Source: Allobosea sp. (GTDB lineage Bacteria > Pseudomonadota > Alphaproteobacteria > Rhizobiales > Beijerinckiaceae). From it: 64,000 nt of DNA. The notes beneath the pieces were generated by a model. That model did no database searches. It saw nothing but the letters and a program-made list of their open reading frames with translations, and was not told where the DNA came from. Positions 6,171 through 15,542 of the stretch are shown in pieces (the stretch's first letter is position 1; each line of letters begins with the position of its first letter). Location of the stretch: positions 1 through 64,000 of the forward strand of contig JAAEQB010000091.1 of assembly GCA_024231975.1 (NCBI GenBank). Reading direction: 5' to 3'. A program made the translations under genes and the position numbers.

Positions 6171-8585
6171 ATGTTTCATAGTCGAACCGAGCCACACGCC
6201 TGTCATAGCCAAAGCGCGTCCGGTCATGGGCCGCCAAATGATCCATCCGACCCTCCCGTGAAGATGCATCCTGAGGGCTCTGCTGCCGAACATCATGTTA
6301 AGGACCCGGTCTGCGGCATGATGGTGGACCCGCATATTGCGTCGTTCCGGACGCAACATGGCGGACATTCTTTCTATTTCTGCTCCGCGCGATGCCGAGA
6401 CCAGTTCGAGCAGGACCCCGCGCGCTATTCCTCTTCGGCGACCGAGATGAAGACCGACACCCTCGTGATCGAGGGCGCGGCCTACACCTGCCCGATGCAC
6501 CCGCAGATCCGGCAAATCGGGCCTGGCTCCTGTCCGATCTGCGGCATGAGCCTCGAGCCCATCCTCGTCACGGCGGAAGCGGGGCAAAACCCCGAACTCG
6601 TCGACATGACCCGCCGGTTCTGGATCGGCACGGCGCTGACGGTCCCCATCGTGATCCTCTCGATGGGCGGGGACCTCACCGGGTTGACCTCGCTCATCGG
6701 CCAACAAACTTCGAACTGGCTACAGCTCGCCTTCGCCACGCCCGTAGTGCTCTGGGCCGGCTGGCCCTTCTTCGTTCGGGGCTGGCAATCGGTCGTCGTG
6801 CGCAGCCTCAACATGTTTACTTTGATTGCGCTCGGCGTCGGGGCCGCATGGGCCTACAGCGCCGTGGCAACCGTCGCGCCCGGCATCTTCCCAATCGCCT
6901 TGCGCGGCGCCGATGGCGGCATCCCAGCCTATTTCGAGGCCGCCGCCGTGATCACTGTCCTCGTTCTCCTCGGCCAGGTTCTGGAGCTGCGGGCGCGCGA
7001 GCAGACGTCCGGCGCCATCCGAGCGCTGCTCGATCTCGCGCCCAAGACGGCGCGGCGCATCCGCAAAGACGGAACCGACGAGGAGATCGCGCTCGACACG
7101 GTTGGCGCAGGGGATCGACTCAGGGTCCGTCCCGGCGAGAAAGTGCCAGTCGATGGCGAGGTCCTGGAAGGGCGGTGTTCCGTCGATGAATCCCTTGTGA
7201 CGGGCGAGTCGATGCCGGTCACGAAGGAGCCCGGCGCCAAGGTGATCGCGGGCACCCTGAACCAGACCGGCAGCTTCATTATGCGCGCCGAGAAGGTCGG
7301 GAGCGACACGATGCTTGCTCGCATCGTCCAGATGGTGGCCGAAGCGCAGCGCTCGCGCGCCCCGATCCAGAGACTGGCCGACGAGGTGGCGGGCTGGTTC
7401 GTGCCCGCGGTCATCTTGATTGCCGCCGTCGCCTTCCTGGCCTGGTTCGTCTTGGGCCCTGAGCCGCGCCTGTCGTTTGCCTTGATCGCCGCGGTCGCCG
7501 TCCTGATCATCGCCTGCCCCTGCGCGCTTGGTCTTGCGACGCCGATGTCGATCATGGTCGGGGTCGGGCGCGGCGCCCAGCTCGGCGTGCTGATCAAAAA
7601 CGCCGAGGCGCTGGAGCGCATGGAAAAGGTCGACACGCTCGTCATCGACAAGACTGGCACCCTGACTGAGGGAAAGCCCGCGGTGACGGCAGTCGTTCCG
7701 GCGACGGGCTTCGACGAAGAGGAGATCTTGCGCTTCGCGGCAAGCGTTGAACGAGCAAGCGAGCATCCGCTGGCGACAGCCATCGTAGGCGCGGCAACCA
7801 AGCGCGGCTTGACATTAGCGGACCCCGTCGATTTCGACTCGCCGACCGGCAAGGGTGCGCTGGGCACGGTCGACAACCGCCCCGTGGTGATCGGCAACGC
7901 CAAGTTCTTGTCCGAGCAAGGGGTGGATGTTGCGACACTGTCCCAAGCGGCAGATGACCTGAGGCGCGAAGGCGCAACCGCGATTTTCGTTGGCATCGAC
8001 GGTCGCGCGGCTGGCGCCATAGCGATTGCCGACCCTGTTAAGGCGTCAACCCCTGAAGCGCTGGCGGCCCTCAAGGCCGAAGGGATTCGCGTGATCATGC
8101 TCACCGGCGACAACCGGACGACCGCAGAAGCTGTCGCGCGCCGACTGGGTATTGCGGACGTCGAGGCCGAGGTGCTGCCGGAAGAGAAGAGCGCCGTCGT
8201 TAATCGCTACAAAGCCGCTGGCCGCGTGGTCGCCATGGCAGGAGACGGGGTCAACGACGCCCCGGCGCTCGCCGCCGCGGACGTCGGCATCGCCATGGGC
8301 ACAGGTACGGACGTGGCTATCGAAAGCGCCGGCATCACTCTGCTCAAGGGTGATCTCACCGGCATCGTGCGGGCACGCCGCTTGTCGCAGGCGACGATGC
8401 GCAACATCCGCCAGAACCTGTTCTGGGCCTTTATCTACAACGCACTTGGAGTTCCGGTCGCGGCGGGCGTGCTTTTCCCGGTCGCTGGGATTCTGCTTTC
8501 GCCGATCATTGCGGCTGCGGCGATGGCGCTATCCTCGTTCAGTGTCATTGCCAACGCCCTCCGGCTGCGCCTGGTGCGGATCTGA
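6171..8585 (+). CDS. copA: P1B-type copper-translocating ATPase
   Basis: An 804-residue ATPase that pumps Cu(I) out of the cytoplasm. In order: a His-rich leader; a YHS domain (KDPVCGMMVDP ... FCSARCRDQF, about residues 43-88); a heavy-metal-binding segment YTCPMHPQIRQIGPGSCPICGM (about 104-125); membrane segments; the TGES actuator loop; the CPC metal motif (IACPCALG, about 447-454); the phosphorylation site DKTGT (Asp near 492); and the hinge GDGVNDAPAL. There is no classical CXXC MXCXXC domain; the YHS and CPMHP domains replace it. GAGGAA 7 bases upstream supports this start. It lies after two small genes and before the efflux operon. Confidence 0.95.
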   Translation: MFHSRTEPHACHSQSASGHGPPNDPSDPPVKMHPEGSAAEHHVKDPVCGMMVDPHIASFRTQHGGHSFYFCSARCRDQFEQDPARYSSSATEMKTDTLVIEGAAYTCPMHPQIRQIGPGSCPICGMSLEPILVTAEAGQNPELVDMTRRFWIGTALTVPIVILSMGGDLTGLTSLIGQQTSNWLQLAFATPVVLWAGWPFFVRGWQSVVVRSLNMFTLIALGVGAAWAYSAVATVAPGIFPIALRGADGGIPAYFEAAAVITVLVLLGQVLELRAREQTSGAIRALLDLAPKTARRIRKDGTDEEIALDTVGAGDRLRVRPGEKVPVDGEVLEGRCSVDESLVTGESMPVTKEPGAKVIAGTLNQTGSFIMRAEKVGSDTMLARIVQMVAEAQRSRAPIQRLADEVAGWFVPAVILIAAVAFLAWFVLGPEPRLSFALIAAVAVLIIACPCALGLATPMSIMVGVGRGAQLGVLIKNAEALERMEKVDTLVIDKTGTLTEGKPAVTAVVPATGFDEEEILRFAASVERASEHPLATAIVGAATKRGLTLADPVDFDSPTGKGALGTVDNRPVVIGNAKFLSEQGVDVATLSQAADDLRREGATAIFVGIDGRAAGAIAIADPVKASTPEALAALKAEGIRVIMLTGDNRTTAEAVARRLGIADVEAEVLPEEKSAVVNRYKAAGRVVAMAGDGVNDAPALAAADVGIAMGTGTDVAIESAGITLLKGDLTGIVRARRLSQATMRNIRQNLFWAFIYNALGVPVAAGVLFPVAGILLSPIIAAAAMALSSFSVIANALRLRLVRI

Positions 8586-8709
8586 GCCGCGCTATGGCTC
8601 CGATCCAGCGGCCAACCCGCGCCGCACAAGACTGCGTTACGAGTCACTTTCGCGTCATAACCTAGCCCAAGCTCTTGTCCCGACTAACCCACTGTGTGAG
8701 TGTTGAAAA

Positions 8710-9048
8710 ATGCCGTTTTCGGGTTTCCTTCGTGTCCTGCTCCGAGCTGCGATTATCGCCGGCTTGATCGTGGGCGGCTGGACCCCGGCTGCAATGGCAA
8801 CCTCGCGTGTTTCTGATTGCGCCACGATGGCTCAGTCGGAAACGGCGGCGGATCAAAGCGGCAGCGCCGACACCCGTGCTACTTGTCCCTTCGCGGCATT
8901 TTGTGCAGTTGCGAGCGTCTTCGTCGCTCCTCAGGCTGTGACGGCGGATACCATCACTTACGAAGCTGCCGAGCTTGCCGACAGGTCTGATGACCGTGCC
9001 CTGCCGGAATTCGAGCCGAGCCCGCCTGCGCGACCTCCCCGCTTCTGA
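8710..9048 (+). CDS. Exported Cys-containing protein, paralogue-like to 4884-5225
   Basis: 112 residues: a basic, hydrophobic signal segment (FLRVLLRAAIIAGLIVGGWTPAAMA), four Cys in the mature part (SDCATM, ATCPFAAFCAV) and a Pro/Arg-rich end (EPSPPARPPRF). The arrangement resembles the protein at 4884-5225. No family name can be given. It is followed by the FixH-like gene and the efflux operon, so it may be an accessory periplasmic copper protein. The ribosome-binding site is weak (GTGTTGAAAA). Confidence 0.55.
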   Translation: MPFSGFLRVLLRAAIIAGLIVGGWTPAAMATSRVSDCATMAQSETAADQSGSADTRATCPFAAFCAVASVFVAPQAVTADTITYEAAELADRSDDRALPEFEPSPPARPPRF

Positions 9049-9171
9049 TTCCATGACCGGCTGACAGGATGCAGGCCGTCCGGCTCGTTCCGGGTGCTGC
9101 GTTGTCGTCTGCTTGCATCGCAATCCGCCTGCCCTCGAACGGCGCGGACTCATGGAATCTGGAGACATATC

Positions 9172-9576
9172 ATGTTGTTCAAGACGCTTTTATGCGCCCG
9201 TCCGGCGGCGTTGATCGTGCTTGCCTTGAGCACGGGCGCGACCGGCGCTCATGCCGACATCAAGGACTACGACTTCCAGCTCGTCGAGAAGGAGACGAAA
9301 AAAGGCGAGGGCATCGTTGCCGTCCGCCTCGTCCGCAAGTCCGACGGCAAGCCCGTGCCCGACGCCGTCATCTTCGCGACACGTCTCGACATGGAGCCCG
9401 ATGGCATGGAGACGATGAAGACCTCGATCGAGCCGATGCCAAGCACGGAACCCGGCGTCTATCGCTTCAAGGTCAACCTGATCATGGAAGGTGGCTGGCG
9501 CCTGTCGCTCGGCGCCAAGGTCCAGGGCGAGGTTGATTCGCTTGAAAGCCGACTCGTTCTCAAGGCGCTGCCGTGA
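9172..9576 (+). CDS. FixH/YtkA-like exported protein
   Basis: 134 residues with a signal peptide (LLCARPAALIVLALSTGATGAHA) followed by a beta-rich FixH/YtkA-like domain: VAVRLVRKSDGKPVPDAVIFATRLDMEPDGMETM, then YRFKVNLIMEGGWRLSL. Such proteins often precede CusCBA-type operons and may handle copper in the periplasm through their Met residues. The ATG at 9172 was chosen for the signal peptide. It overlaps the next gene by four bases (GTGA), so it is the first cistron of the efflux operon. Confidence 0.75.
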   Translation: MLFKTLLCARPAALIVLALSTGATGAHADIKDYDFQLVEKETKKGEGIVAVRLVRKSDGKPVPDAVIFATRLDMEPDGMETMKTSIEPMPSTEPGVYRFKVNLIMEGGWRLSLGAKVQGEVDSLESRLVLKALP

Positions 9577-10826
9577 AACGCGCGGGCCGAATCACCCGGC
9601 TCGCGCTGCTCGGAGCAGTCACGGTTCTGCCGTGGCTGTCTCCGGCCGTCGCGGGCAAGGCTTCGCCTCCCGGTGCGACCTCCGACAGCGTCGTCGCGCT
9701 GGCCCGGCGGCTGAGTCCGGAACTCGTCGCGGCGGCTTACGACGCCGAGGCGGCGCGCCAGGCCATCGGCGCTGCCGGTGCGCAGCCCGACCCGTTCGTC
9801 AAGTTCGAGGCCTGGGGCGTTAACGCGCGACGCGGAGTCGGCGAACGCCGGGTCGGTGTGCAACAGGAGCTGAAGCTCTGGGGCAAGACCGGCCTGGAGC
9901 GCGACATCGCGGCCGCCGAGGCCGATGTCGCCAGCCACAAGGCCCGCGCCACCACAGCCGATCTGATCGCACGGATCAGGACGGTTCACGCCGAATACAA
10001 CGCCGCATACGCGGCGCTCGAACTCTCACGAGAGCTCAAGCGCCGGGTCGACGAACTCCTCGGATTGCTGCAATCGCGCTATGGCGCAACCGCGGTCGAT
10101 CAGCAGGACGTGATCAAGGGGCGCATCGAGGCTTCGACCGCCGACGTCGATGTCGTCCGGCGCGAGGGCGAACTCAGATCGGTCATGGCGCGTCTGAATG
10201 CGCTGGTCGGCCGGCCGCCGCTGACGCCTTTTGATCGACCGGCCGGCTTCCGGCGCCTCAAGCCGGGCCTGACGCTGGCCATGGTCCAGAGCCGCGCCCG
10301 CGGCGCCAACCCCGTGCTCGCCGCCAGCGCCAGCGAGGTCGGTGCAGCGAAGGGGACCAAGGCTCTGAAGGACCTGAACTACTATCCGAACGTGACACTG
10401 GGGGCGCTTTATGTGCAGCGACCCGGTGGCGGGGCCGATACCGGAGAGTTCCTGCTCGGCTTTAAGGTGCCGCTGCAATATGAGGCCAAGGACGCCGAAC
10501 AGCGCGCCGCGACCAGCAGGCTCGGCGCTGCCCATGCCCGCAACGACGCCGTGCGGCTCAAGCTCGACGGCGACGTCGCCGCGATCTGGTTCGGCCTGGA
10601 AGCAGCCGGCAAGGCGATCCGAATCCATGAGACCCGGCAGTTGCCGCCGGCCCGCGAGTCCGTTGCGGTCTCGAAAAATGGGTTCGAGGCCGGCTCGACC
10701 GATCTCGCATTTGTGCTCGAAGCCGAGCGCCGGTTGCGCAACGTCCATCTCGAACTGCTGAAACTCAGGGTCGAAGAACAGACCCGCTACGCCGAGCTGG
10801 AACGCATGGCGGGAGGAACCCTATGA
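9573..10826 (+). CDS. cusC: TolC-family outer membrane channel of the metal efflux pump
   Basis: A 417-residue outer membrane efflux protein with GTG start overlapping the previous stop. It has a signal peptide and the two tandem repeats of long coiled-coil helices typical of TolC/CusC (about residues 50-230 and 250-415). It forms the outer membrane exit duct for the CusBA pump encoded next. Overlap with the following gene is ATGA. Substrate Cu(I)/Ag(I) is inferred from the cusA and cusF neighbours; the family alone does not fix it. Confidence 0.85.
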   Translation: MKRAGRITRLALLGAVTVLPWLSPAVAGKASPPGATSDSVVALARRLSPELVAAAYDAEAARQAIGAAGAQPDPFVKFEAWGVNARRGVGERRVGVQQELKLWGKTGLERDIAAAEADVASHKARATTADLIARIRTVHAEYNAAYAALELSRELKRRVDELLGLLQSRYGATAVDQQDVIKGRIEASTADVDVVRREGELRSVMARLNALVGRPPLTPFDRPAGFRRLKPGLTLAMVQSRARGANPVLAASASEVGAAKGTKALKDLNYYPNVTLGALYVQRPGGGADTGEFLLGFKVPLQYEAKDAEQRAATSRLGAAHARNDAVRLKLDGDVAAIWFGLEAAGKAIRIHETRQLPPARESVAVSKNGFEAGSTDLAFVLEAERRLRNVHLELLKLRVEEQTRYAELERMAGGTL

Positions 10827-12289
10827 AGAGCCTGTTTCGAATGTTTTTGCCGCTGCTTGCGTTGGGCGGCGCGATGGCGGCGGGCCTGATTGTCGGTCGA
10901 TCCGACTTGCCCCTGCCATCGTGGCTGCTCGGGGCCATGGCGTCGGTCACGAAGGCCCGGTCCGCCGGCGCTGCGTCCGAGCCCGCGCCTGCCGGTCCGG
11001 TCATCTACTACCGCGATCCCGATGGGCTCGCGGCCTTCTCCGCGGTTCCGGCGAAAACCGCATCCGGTAAGGACTATCTGCCTGTGCGCGCCAGCCAGGA
11101 CATCCAGTTCGACAGGCCCGCCCAAGTTGCCGGTCAGCCGCCGGAGACGTCCGAACGAGCTGCCGCGGGACCCAAGCGGATCAAGTTCTACCGCAACCCG
11201 ATGGGGCTGCCCGACACCTCGCCGACGCCGAAGAAGGATTCAATGGGGATGGACTATCTCCCTGTCTTCGACGGCGAGGAGGAGGACGGCAACACCGTCA
11301 AGGTCAGCGCCGGCAAGCTGCAGAAGGCCGGCGTGCGCTCCGAGCCGGTCGTGCTCGCTCCGCTTGGCATGCCGCTGCGCGCGCCGGGCACGATCCAGCT
11401 CGACGAGCGCCGCGTCTCGGTCGTGGCGCTGCGCTTCGAGGGCTTCGTCGAGGCAGTCGAGGACGTCACCACCGGCGGCGTCGTGCGCAAGGGCCAGCCG
11501 TTGATGAAGATCTACGGCCCCGCGCTGTCGAGCGCTGCAGCCGAATATCTCTCGGTGCTCAACGGACGCGCCTCGGGCGGCGCGATCACAAGCCAGGCGC
11601 TAACCGGCGCGCGACGGCGGCTCGAGAACCTTGCCGTGCCCGACTCTGCCATGAGTGCGATCGAACGGACGCGCGAGGTGCCCGCAGCCTTGACCTGGCC
11701 GGCCCCGCAGGACGGCGTGATCCTGGAGCGGATGGCTGTCAACGGCATGCGAGCCGCGCCCGGCGAGGTGCTGTTCCGGGTCGCCGATATTTCGGTGATG
11801 TGGGCGCTGATCGACCTCGCCGAACGCGATCTCTCGATGGTCGCGGTCGGCCAGAAGGTCACGGTCTCGCCGCGCGGCATGCGCGGCAAGAGCTTCAGCG
11901 GCAAGATCACGCTGGTCTATCCGCAGATCAACAAGGAGACCCGCACCGGACGCGTCCGGGTCGAGCTCGCCAATCCCGGCGGCGCGTTGATGCCGGACAT
12001 GTATGTCGAGGCGGAGATCGATACGGGCTCGGACAAGCCGGTGCTCAGCGTCGCCGACAGCGCCGTCATCGACAGCGGCACCCGCCAGATCGTCCTTATC
12101 GACAAGGGCGAGGGTCGCTTCGAGCCACGCGAGGTCAAGCTCGGGCAGCGCGGCGCCGGTCGAGTCGAGATCATGGAGGGCGTCACAACAGATGACAGCG
12201 TCGTGGTCTCGGCCAACTTCCTGATCGACGCCGAGAGTAATCTGAAGGCTGCGCTCCAGGGTCTCGATAGCGGGGAGAAGCAGCCATGA
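10823..12289 (+). CDS. cusB: RND periplasmic adaptor (CusB-like) with two metal-binding segments
   Basis: A 488-residue membrane fusion protein anchored by an N-terminal hydrophobic segment. Before the adaptor core lie two copies of a heavy-metal-binding motif: YYRDPDGLAAFSAVPAKTASGKDYLPV (about residues 68-94) and FYRNPMGLPDTSPTPKKDSMGMDYLPV (about 121-147). The second keeps the Met residues; the first has lost most of them. The rest shows barrel-sandwich and beta-barrel regions (VRKGQPLMKIYGP, RVADISVMWALIDLAERDL). CusB carries metal to CusA and docks CusC. Overlaps cusA by ATGA. Confidence 0.9.
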   Translation: MKSLFRMFLPLLALGGAMAAGLIVGRSDLPLPSWLLGAMASVTKARSAGAASEPAPAGPVIYYRDPDGLAAFSAVPAKTASGKDYLPVRASQDIQFDRPAQVAGQPPETSERAAAGPKRIKFYRNPMGLPDTSPTPKKDSMGMDYLPVFDGEEEDGNTVKVSAGKLQKAGVRSEPVVLAPLGMPLRAPGTIQLDERRVSVVALRFEGFVEAVEDVTTGGVVRKGQPLMKIYGPALSSAAAEYLSVLNGRASGGAITSQALTGARRRLENLAVPDSAMSAIERTREVPAALTWPAPQDGVILERMAVNGMRAAPGEVLFRVADISVMWALIDLAERDLSMVAVGQKVTVSPRGMRGKSFSGKITLVYPQINKETRTGRVRVELANPGGALMPDMYVEAEIDTGSDKPVLSVADSAVIDSGTRQIVLIDKGEGRFEPREVKLGQRGAGRVEIMEGVTTDDSVVVSANFLIDAESNLKAALQGLDSGEKQP

Positions 12290-15200
12290 TCGCCAAGCTC
12301 ATCGCCTGGTCGTCGCGCAACCTGATGCTCGTCTTCATCGGCACGGCCTTCGCCGTGGCGTCGGGCGCTTACGCCCTGAAGACCCTGCCGCTTGACGCAA
12401 TTCCCGACCTCTCGGACACGCAGGTCATCGTCTACACCGAATACAAGGGCCAGGCGCCGCAGGTGATCGAGGACCAGGTCACCTATCCGCTGACGACAGC
12501 CATGCTAACCGTGCCGAAATCGAAGGTGGTGCGCGGCTTCTCTTTCTTCGGCGTCTCCTTCGTCTACATCATCTTCGAGGACGGCACCGACATCTACTGG
12601 GCCCGCTCGCGCGTGCTTGAGTTCCTCAATGGCGCTGCCCGCAAGCTGCCTACCGGCGTGACGCCGACGCTCGGACCCGACGCTACCGGTGTCGGCTGGG
12701 TCTACCAGTACGCCCTTCAGGCCAAGGACAAGTCGCTAGCCGATCTGCGCTCGCTGCAGGACTGGAACATCCGCTTCGGCATCGCCAAGGCAGAGGGCGT
12801 GGCGGAGGTCGCCAGCGTTGGCGGCTTCGTCAAGCAATATAATGTCGTGGTCGATCCCAATCGGCTGCGCTCGCTCGACATCCCGCTGTCCAAAGTGCGC
12901 GAGGTCATCCGCGGTAGCAACATGGACGTCGGCGGCCGCACCGTCGAACTCTCGGAATTCGAGTTCATGGTTCGCGGCCGCGGTTACCTGAAGAGCGTCG
13001 CTGATCTCTCGAACGTCGTCCTCAAGGTCAATAATGGGACCCCAGTCCTGCTCAAGGACGTGGCGCGGATCGAACTCGGCCCCGACGAACGTCGCGGCAT
13101 CACTGAACTCAACGGAGAAGGCGAGGTCGCCAGCGGCATCGCTCTGCAGCGCTTCGGCCAAAATGCGCTGAGCGTGATCGAAAACGTCAAGGCCCGCCTC
13201 GGCGAAATCGCTGCCAGCCTGCCCAAGGGCCTCGAGATTATCCCTGTCTATGACCGCTCGAATCTGATCAACGATGCGATCGCGACGCTGAAGTCGACGC
13301 TGATCGAAGAGAGCATCATCGTTGCGCTGGTCTGCTTCGTCTTCCTGCTGCATGTGCGCAGCGCGCTGGTTGCAATCCTGATGCTGCCGGTCGGCATCCT
13401 GATGGCTTTCGGCATGATGAAGCTGCTCGGCCTCGGCTCCAACATCATGAGCCTCGGCGGGATCGCCATCGCGATCGGCGCGATGATCGACGCTGCCATC
13501 GTAATGATCGAGAACGCGCACAAGCATCTCGAACGCGCCCCACCTGGCAAGCCCCGTATCGAATCTCTGATTGAGGCGGCGAGCGAGGTCGGTCCGGCCC
13601 TGTTCTTCAGCCTCCTGATCATCACCGTGTCGTTCCTGCCGATCTTCACCATGGAGGCTCAGGAGGGGCGGCTGTTCAGCCCGCTCGCCTTTACCAAGAC
13701 CTTCGCCATGGCGGCGGCAGCGATCCTCTCGGTGACGTTGGTGCCCGCCCTGATGGTCATCTTCGTGCGCGGAAAAATCGTTCCCGAGCACAGGAACCCG
13801 GTCAACCGCGCGCTGATCTGGTTGTACCGACCGGTGATCCAAATGGTGCTGAAGGCAAAGACGGTAACGATCCTGCTGGCGCTGATCGCGCTGGGCGCTT
13901 CCGTCTGGCCGGCGCGCCAGCTCGGAAGCGAGTTTATGCCGAGCCTGAACGAGGGCACGCTGATGTATATGCCGACGACCCTACCGGGGCTGTCGGTGAC
14001 GAAGGCGGCCGAGCTCCTGCAGGTCCAGAACCGGATCATCAAGACCTTTCCCGAGGTGACCTCGGTCTATGGCAAGGCCGGCCGCGCCGAGACCGCGACC
14101 GACCCGGCCCCGACCGAAATGTTCGAGACCGTCATCAACCTCAAGCCCAAGAGCGAGTGGCGGGCCGGTCTGACCGTCGATGGCCTGATCGCCGAACTCG
14201 ATAAGGCGCTCCAGTTCCCCGGCGTCTCGAATGCCTGGACCATGCCGATTAAGGCGCGCACCGACATGCTGGCGACTGGCATTAGAACGCCGATCGGCAT
14301 CAAGGTGCTGGGCACGGATCTGGTTGAGATGGAAAAGCTCGCCCGGCAGATCGAGACCGTGGTCAAGGCCGTGCCGGGCACGGCCAGCGCCTATGCCGAG
14401 CGCGTCATCGGCGGCTACTATCTCGATGTGACCCCTAATCGCGATGCGCTTGCTCGCTACGGCCTGATGATCAGCGACGTGCAGGATTCGGTGTCGACGG
14501 CGCTTGGCGGCGAGACCGTGACGACCACGGTCGAGGGCCGCGAGCGCTACGGCGTCAACATCCGCTATCCGCGCGACTATCGCAGCGATCCGCAATCGAT
14601 CGCGCGCGAAGTCCTGGTCGGCATGCCCGGGGGGGGCACCGTGCCGCTCGGCGAGGTCGCCTCGATCAAGCTGTTGCGCGGCCCTACATCGATTCGCACC
14701 GAGAACGGCCAGCTTGCGGTCTACATCTTCGTCGACATTCGCGACCGCGATCTCGGCGGCTATGTCGCCGACGCCAAGGCCGCGGTCGCAGCCAGCATCC
14801 AGTTCCCGCCGGGCTCTTATGTGACCTGGAGCGGCCAGTTCGAATATCTCGAACGCGCCAAGGCCAAGCTCGCGGTTGTGGTGCCTGTGACGCTGCTGAT
14901 CATATTCCTGCTGCTCTACCTCAACTTCCGGCGCCTGACCGAGACGCTGATCGTGATGCTGTCGCTGCCCTTCGCTCTGGTCGGCGGCTTGTGGCTGATG
15001 TGGTGGCTCGGCTTCAACCTTTCGGTCGCGGTGGTGGTCGGATTCATCGCGCTTGCCGGCGTCGCCGCCGAGACCGGCGTGATCATGCTGATCTATCTCG
15101 ACCACGCGCTGGAGGAGGTGAAGGCCAAATGCTCCCGCGAAGGGCGCGCCTTCACCCGTGCCGATCTGCAAGAAGCGATCATGCTCGGCGCAGTCGAACG

Positions 15201-15471
15201 CGTCCGCCCCAAGATGATGACCGTCGTTGCCATCATGGGCGGCCTGATCCCGATCCTGTGGAGCACAGGCGCCGGCTCGGAGGTGATGCAGCGCATCGCC
15301 GTGCCCATGATCGGCGGCATGGTCTCATCGACCGTGCTGACGCTGGTCGTGATTCCGGCAATCTACGCGCTGATCAAGGGCTATCGCTTGCCGAAGAAGT
15401 CGAGCGTCGGTGCGAGTGACGACGAGGCTCAGGCACCCGACGCCCTTCATGGTACGCGAGTCATTGCTTGA
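12286..15471 (+). CDS. cusA: CusA-like heavy-metal RND efflux transporter
   Basis: A 1061-residue inner membrane RND pump of the heavy-metal group. Twelve membrane segments fall in the usual places: one at residues 10-30, blocks near 340-560 and 860-1045. The heavy-metal signature GGIAIAIGAMIDAAIVMIENAHKHLE (near 390) carries the proton-relay acid. The periplasmic segment ARTDMLATGIRTPIGIKV matches CusA and contains a probable metal-relay Met. CusA uses the proton gradient to expel Cu(I)/Ag(I) from periplasm or cytoplasm through CusC. Last of four overlapping cistrons starting at 9172; cusF follows after a hairpin. Confidence 0.93.
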   Translation: MIAKLIAWSSRNLMLVFIGTAFAVASGAYALKTLPLDAIPDLSDTQVIVYTEYKGQAPQVIEDQVTYPLTTAMLTVPKSKVVRGFSFFGVSFVYIIFEDGTDIYWARSRVLEFLNGAARKLPTGVTPTLGPDATGVGWVYQYALQAKDKSLADLRSLQDWNIRFGIAKAEGVAEVASVGGFVKQYNVVVDPNRLRSLDIPLSKVREVIRGSNMDVGGRTVELSEFEFMVRGRGYLKSVADLSNVVLKVNNGTPVLLKDVARIELGPDERRGITELNGEGEVASGIALQRFGQNALSVIENVKARLGEIAASLPKGLEIIPVYDRSNLINDAIATLKSTLIEESIIVALVCFVFLLHVRSALVAILMLPVGILMAFGMMKLLGLGSNIMSLGGIAIAIGAMIDAAIVMIENAHKHLERAPPGKPRIESLIEAASEVGPALFFSLLIITVSFLPIFTMEAQEGRLFSPLAFTKTFAMAAAAILSVTLVPALMVIFVRGKIVPEHRNPVNRALIWLYRPVIQMVLKAKTVTILLALIALGASVWPARQLGSEFMPSLNEGTLMYMPTTLPGLSVTKAAELLQVQNRIIKTFPEVTSVYGKAGRAETATDPAPTEMFETVINLKPKSEWRAGLTVDGLIAELDKALQFPGVSNAWTMPIKARTDMLATGIRTPIGIKVLGTDLVEMEKLARQIETVVKAVPGTASAYAERVIGGYYLDVTPNRDALARYGLMISDVQDSVSTALGGETVTTTVEGRERYGVNIRYPRDYRSDPQSIAREVLVGMPGGGTVPLGEVASIKLLRGPTSIRTENGQLAVYIFVDIRDRDLGGYVADAKAAVAASIQFPPGSYVTWSGQFEYLERAKAKLAVVVPVTLLIIFLLLYLNFRRLTETLIVMLSLPFALVGGLWLMWWLGFNLSVAVVVGFIALAGVAAETGVIMLIYLDHALEEVKAKCSREGRAFTRADLQEAIMLGAVERVRPKMMTVVAIMGGLIPILWSTGAGSEVMQRIAVPMIGGMVSSTVLTLVVIPAIYALIKGYRLPKKSSVGASDDEAQAPDALHGTRVIA

Positions 15472-15485
15472 AGCGCACGGACATG

Positions 15486-15518
15486 GGACTGGCCGCGTGC
15501 CTGAAGCGCGGCCGGTCC
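15486..15518 (+). promoter_or_regulatory. Strong hairpin between cusA and cusF
   Basis: GGACTGGCCGCG pairs with CGCGGCCGGTCC across a 9-base loop: a 12-bp stem with one G-U pair. No T-run follows, so it is not a classic terminator; the next bases lead into the AAGGAGG of cusF. It could protect or process the message so that CusF is made in different amounts from the pump. Confidence 0.45.
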
Positions 15519-15542
15519 TCTCTCTGATAAGGAGGATATGGC

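Noticed and set aside
6720..7766. 348-codon open frame on the minus strand inside the copper ATPase gene
   Set aside because: Third-position G+C bias of the real gene keeps the opposite strand open; the product is Arg/Asp/His-rich without domains.
8650..8690. Possible SigF promoter (ATAACC ... CCGACT) before 8710
   Set aside because: Wrong first base, spacing of 17-18 and no CGAA; too weak.
12736..15171. Long minus-strand open frames (12736-13842, 13981-15171) inside cusA
   Set aside because: They lie wholly opposite a complete, motif-bearing gene and have shadow composition (many His, Arg, Asp, Gln).
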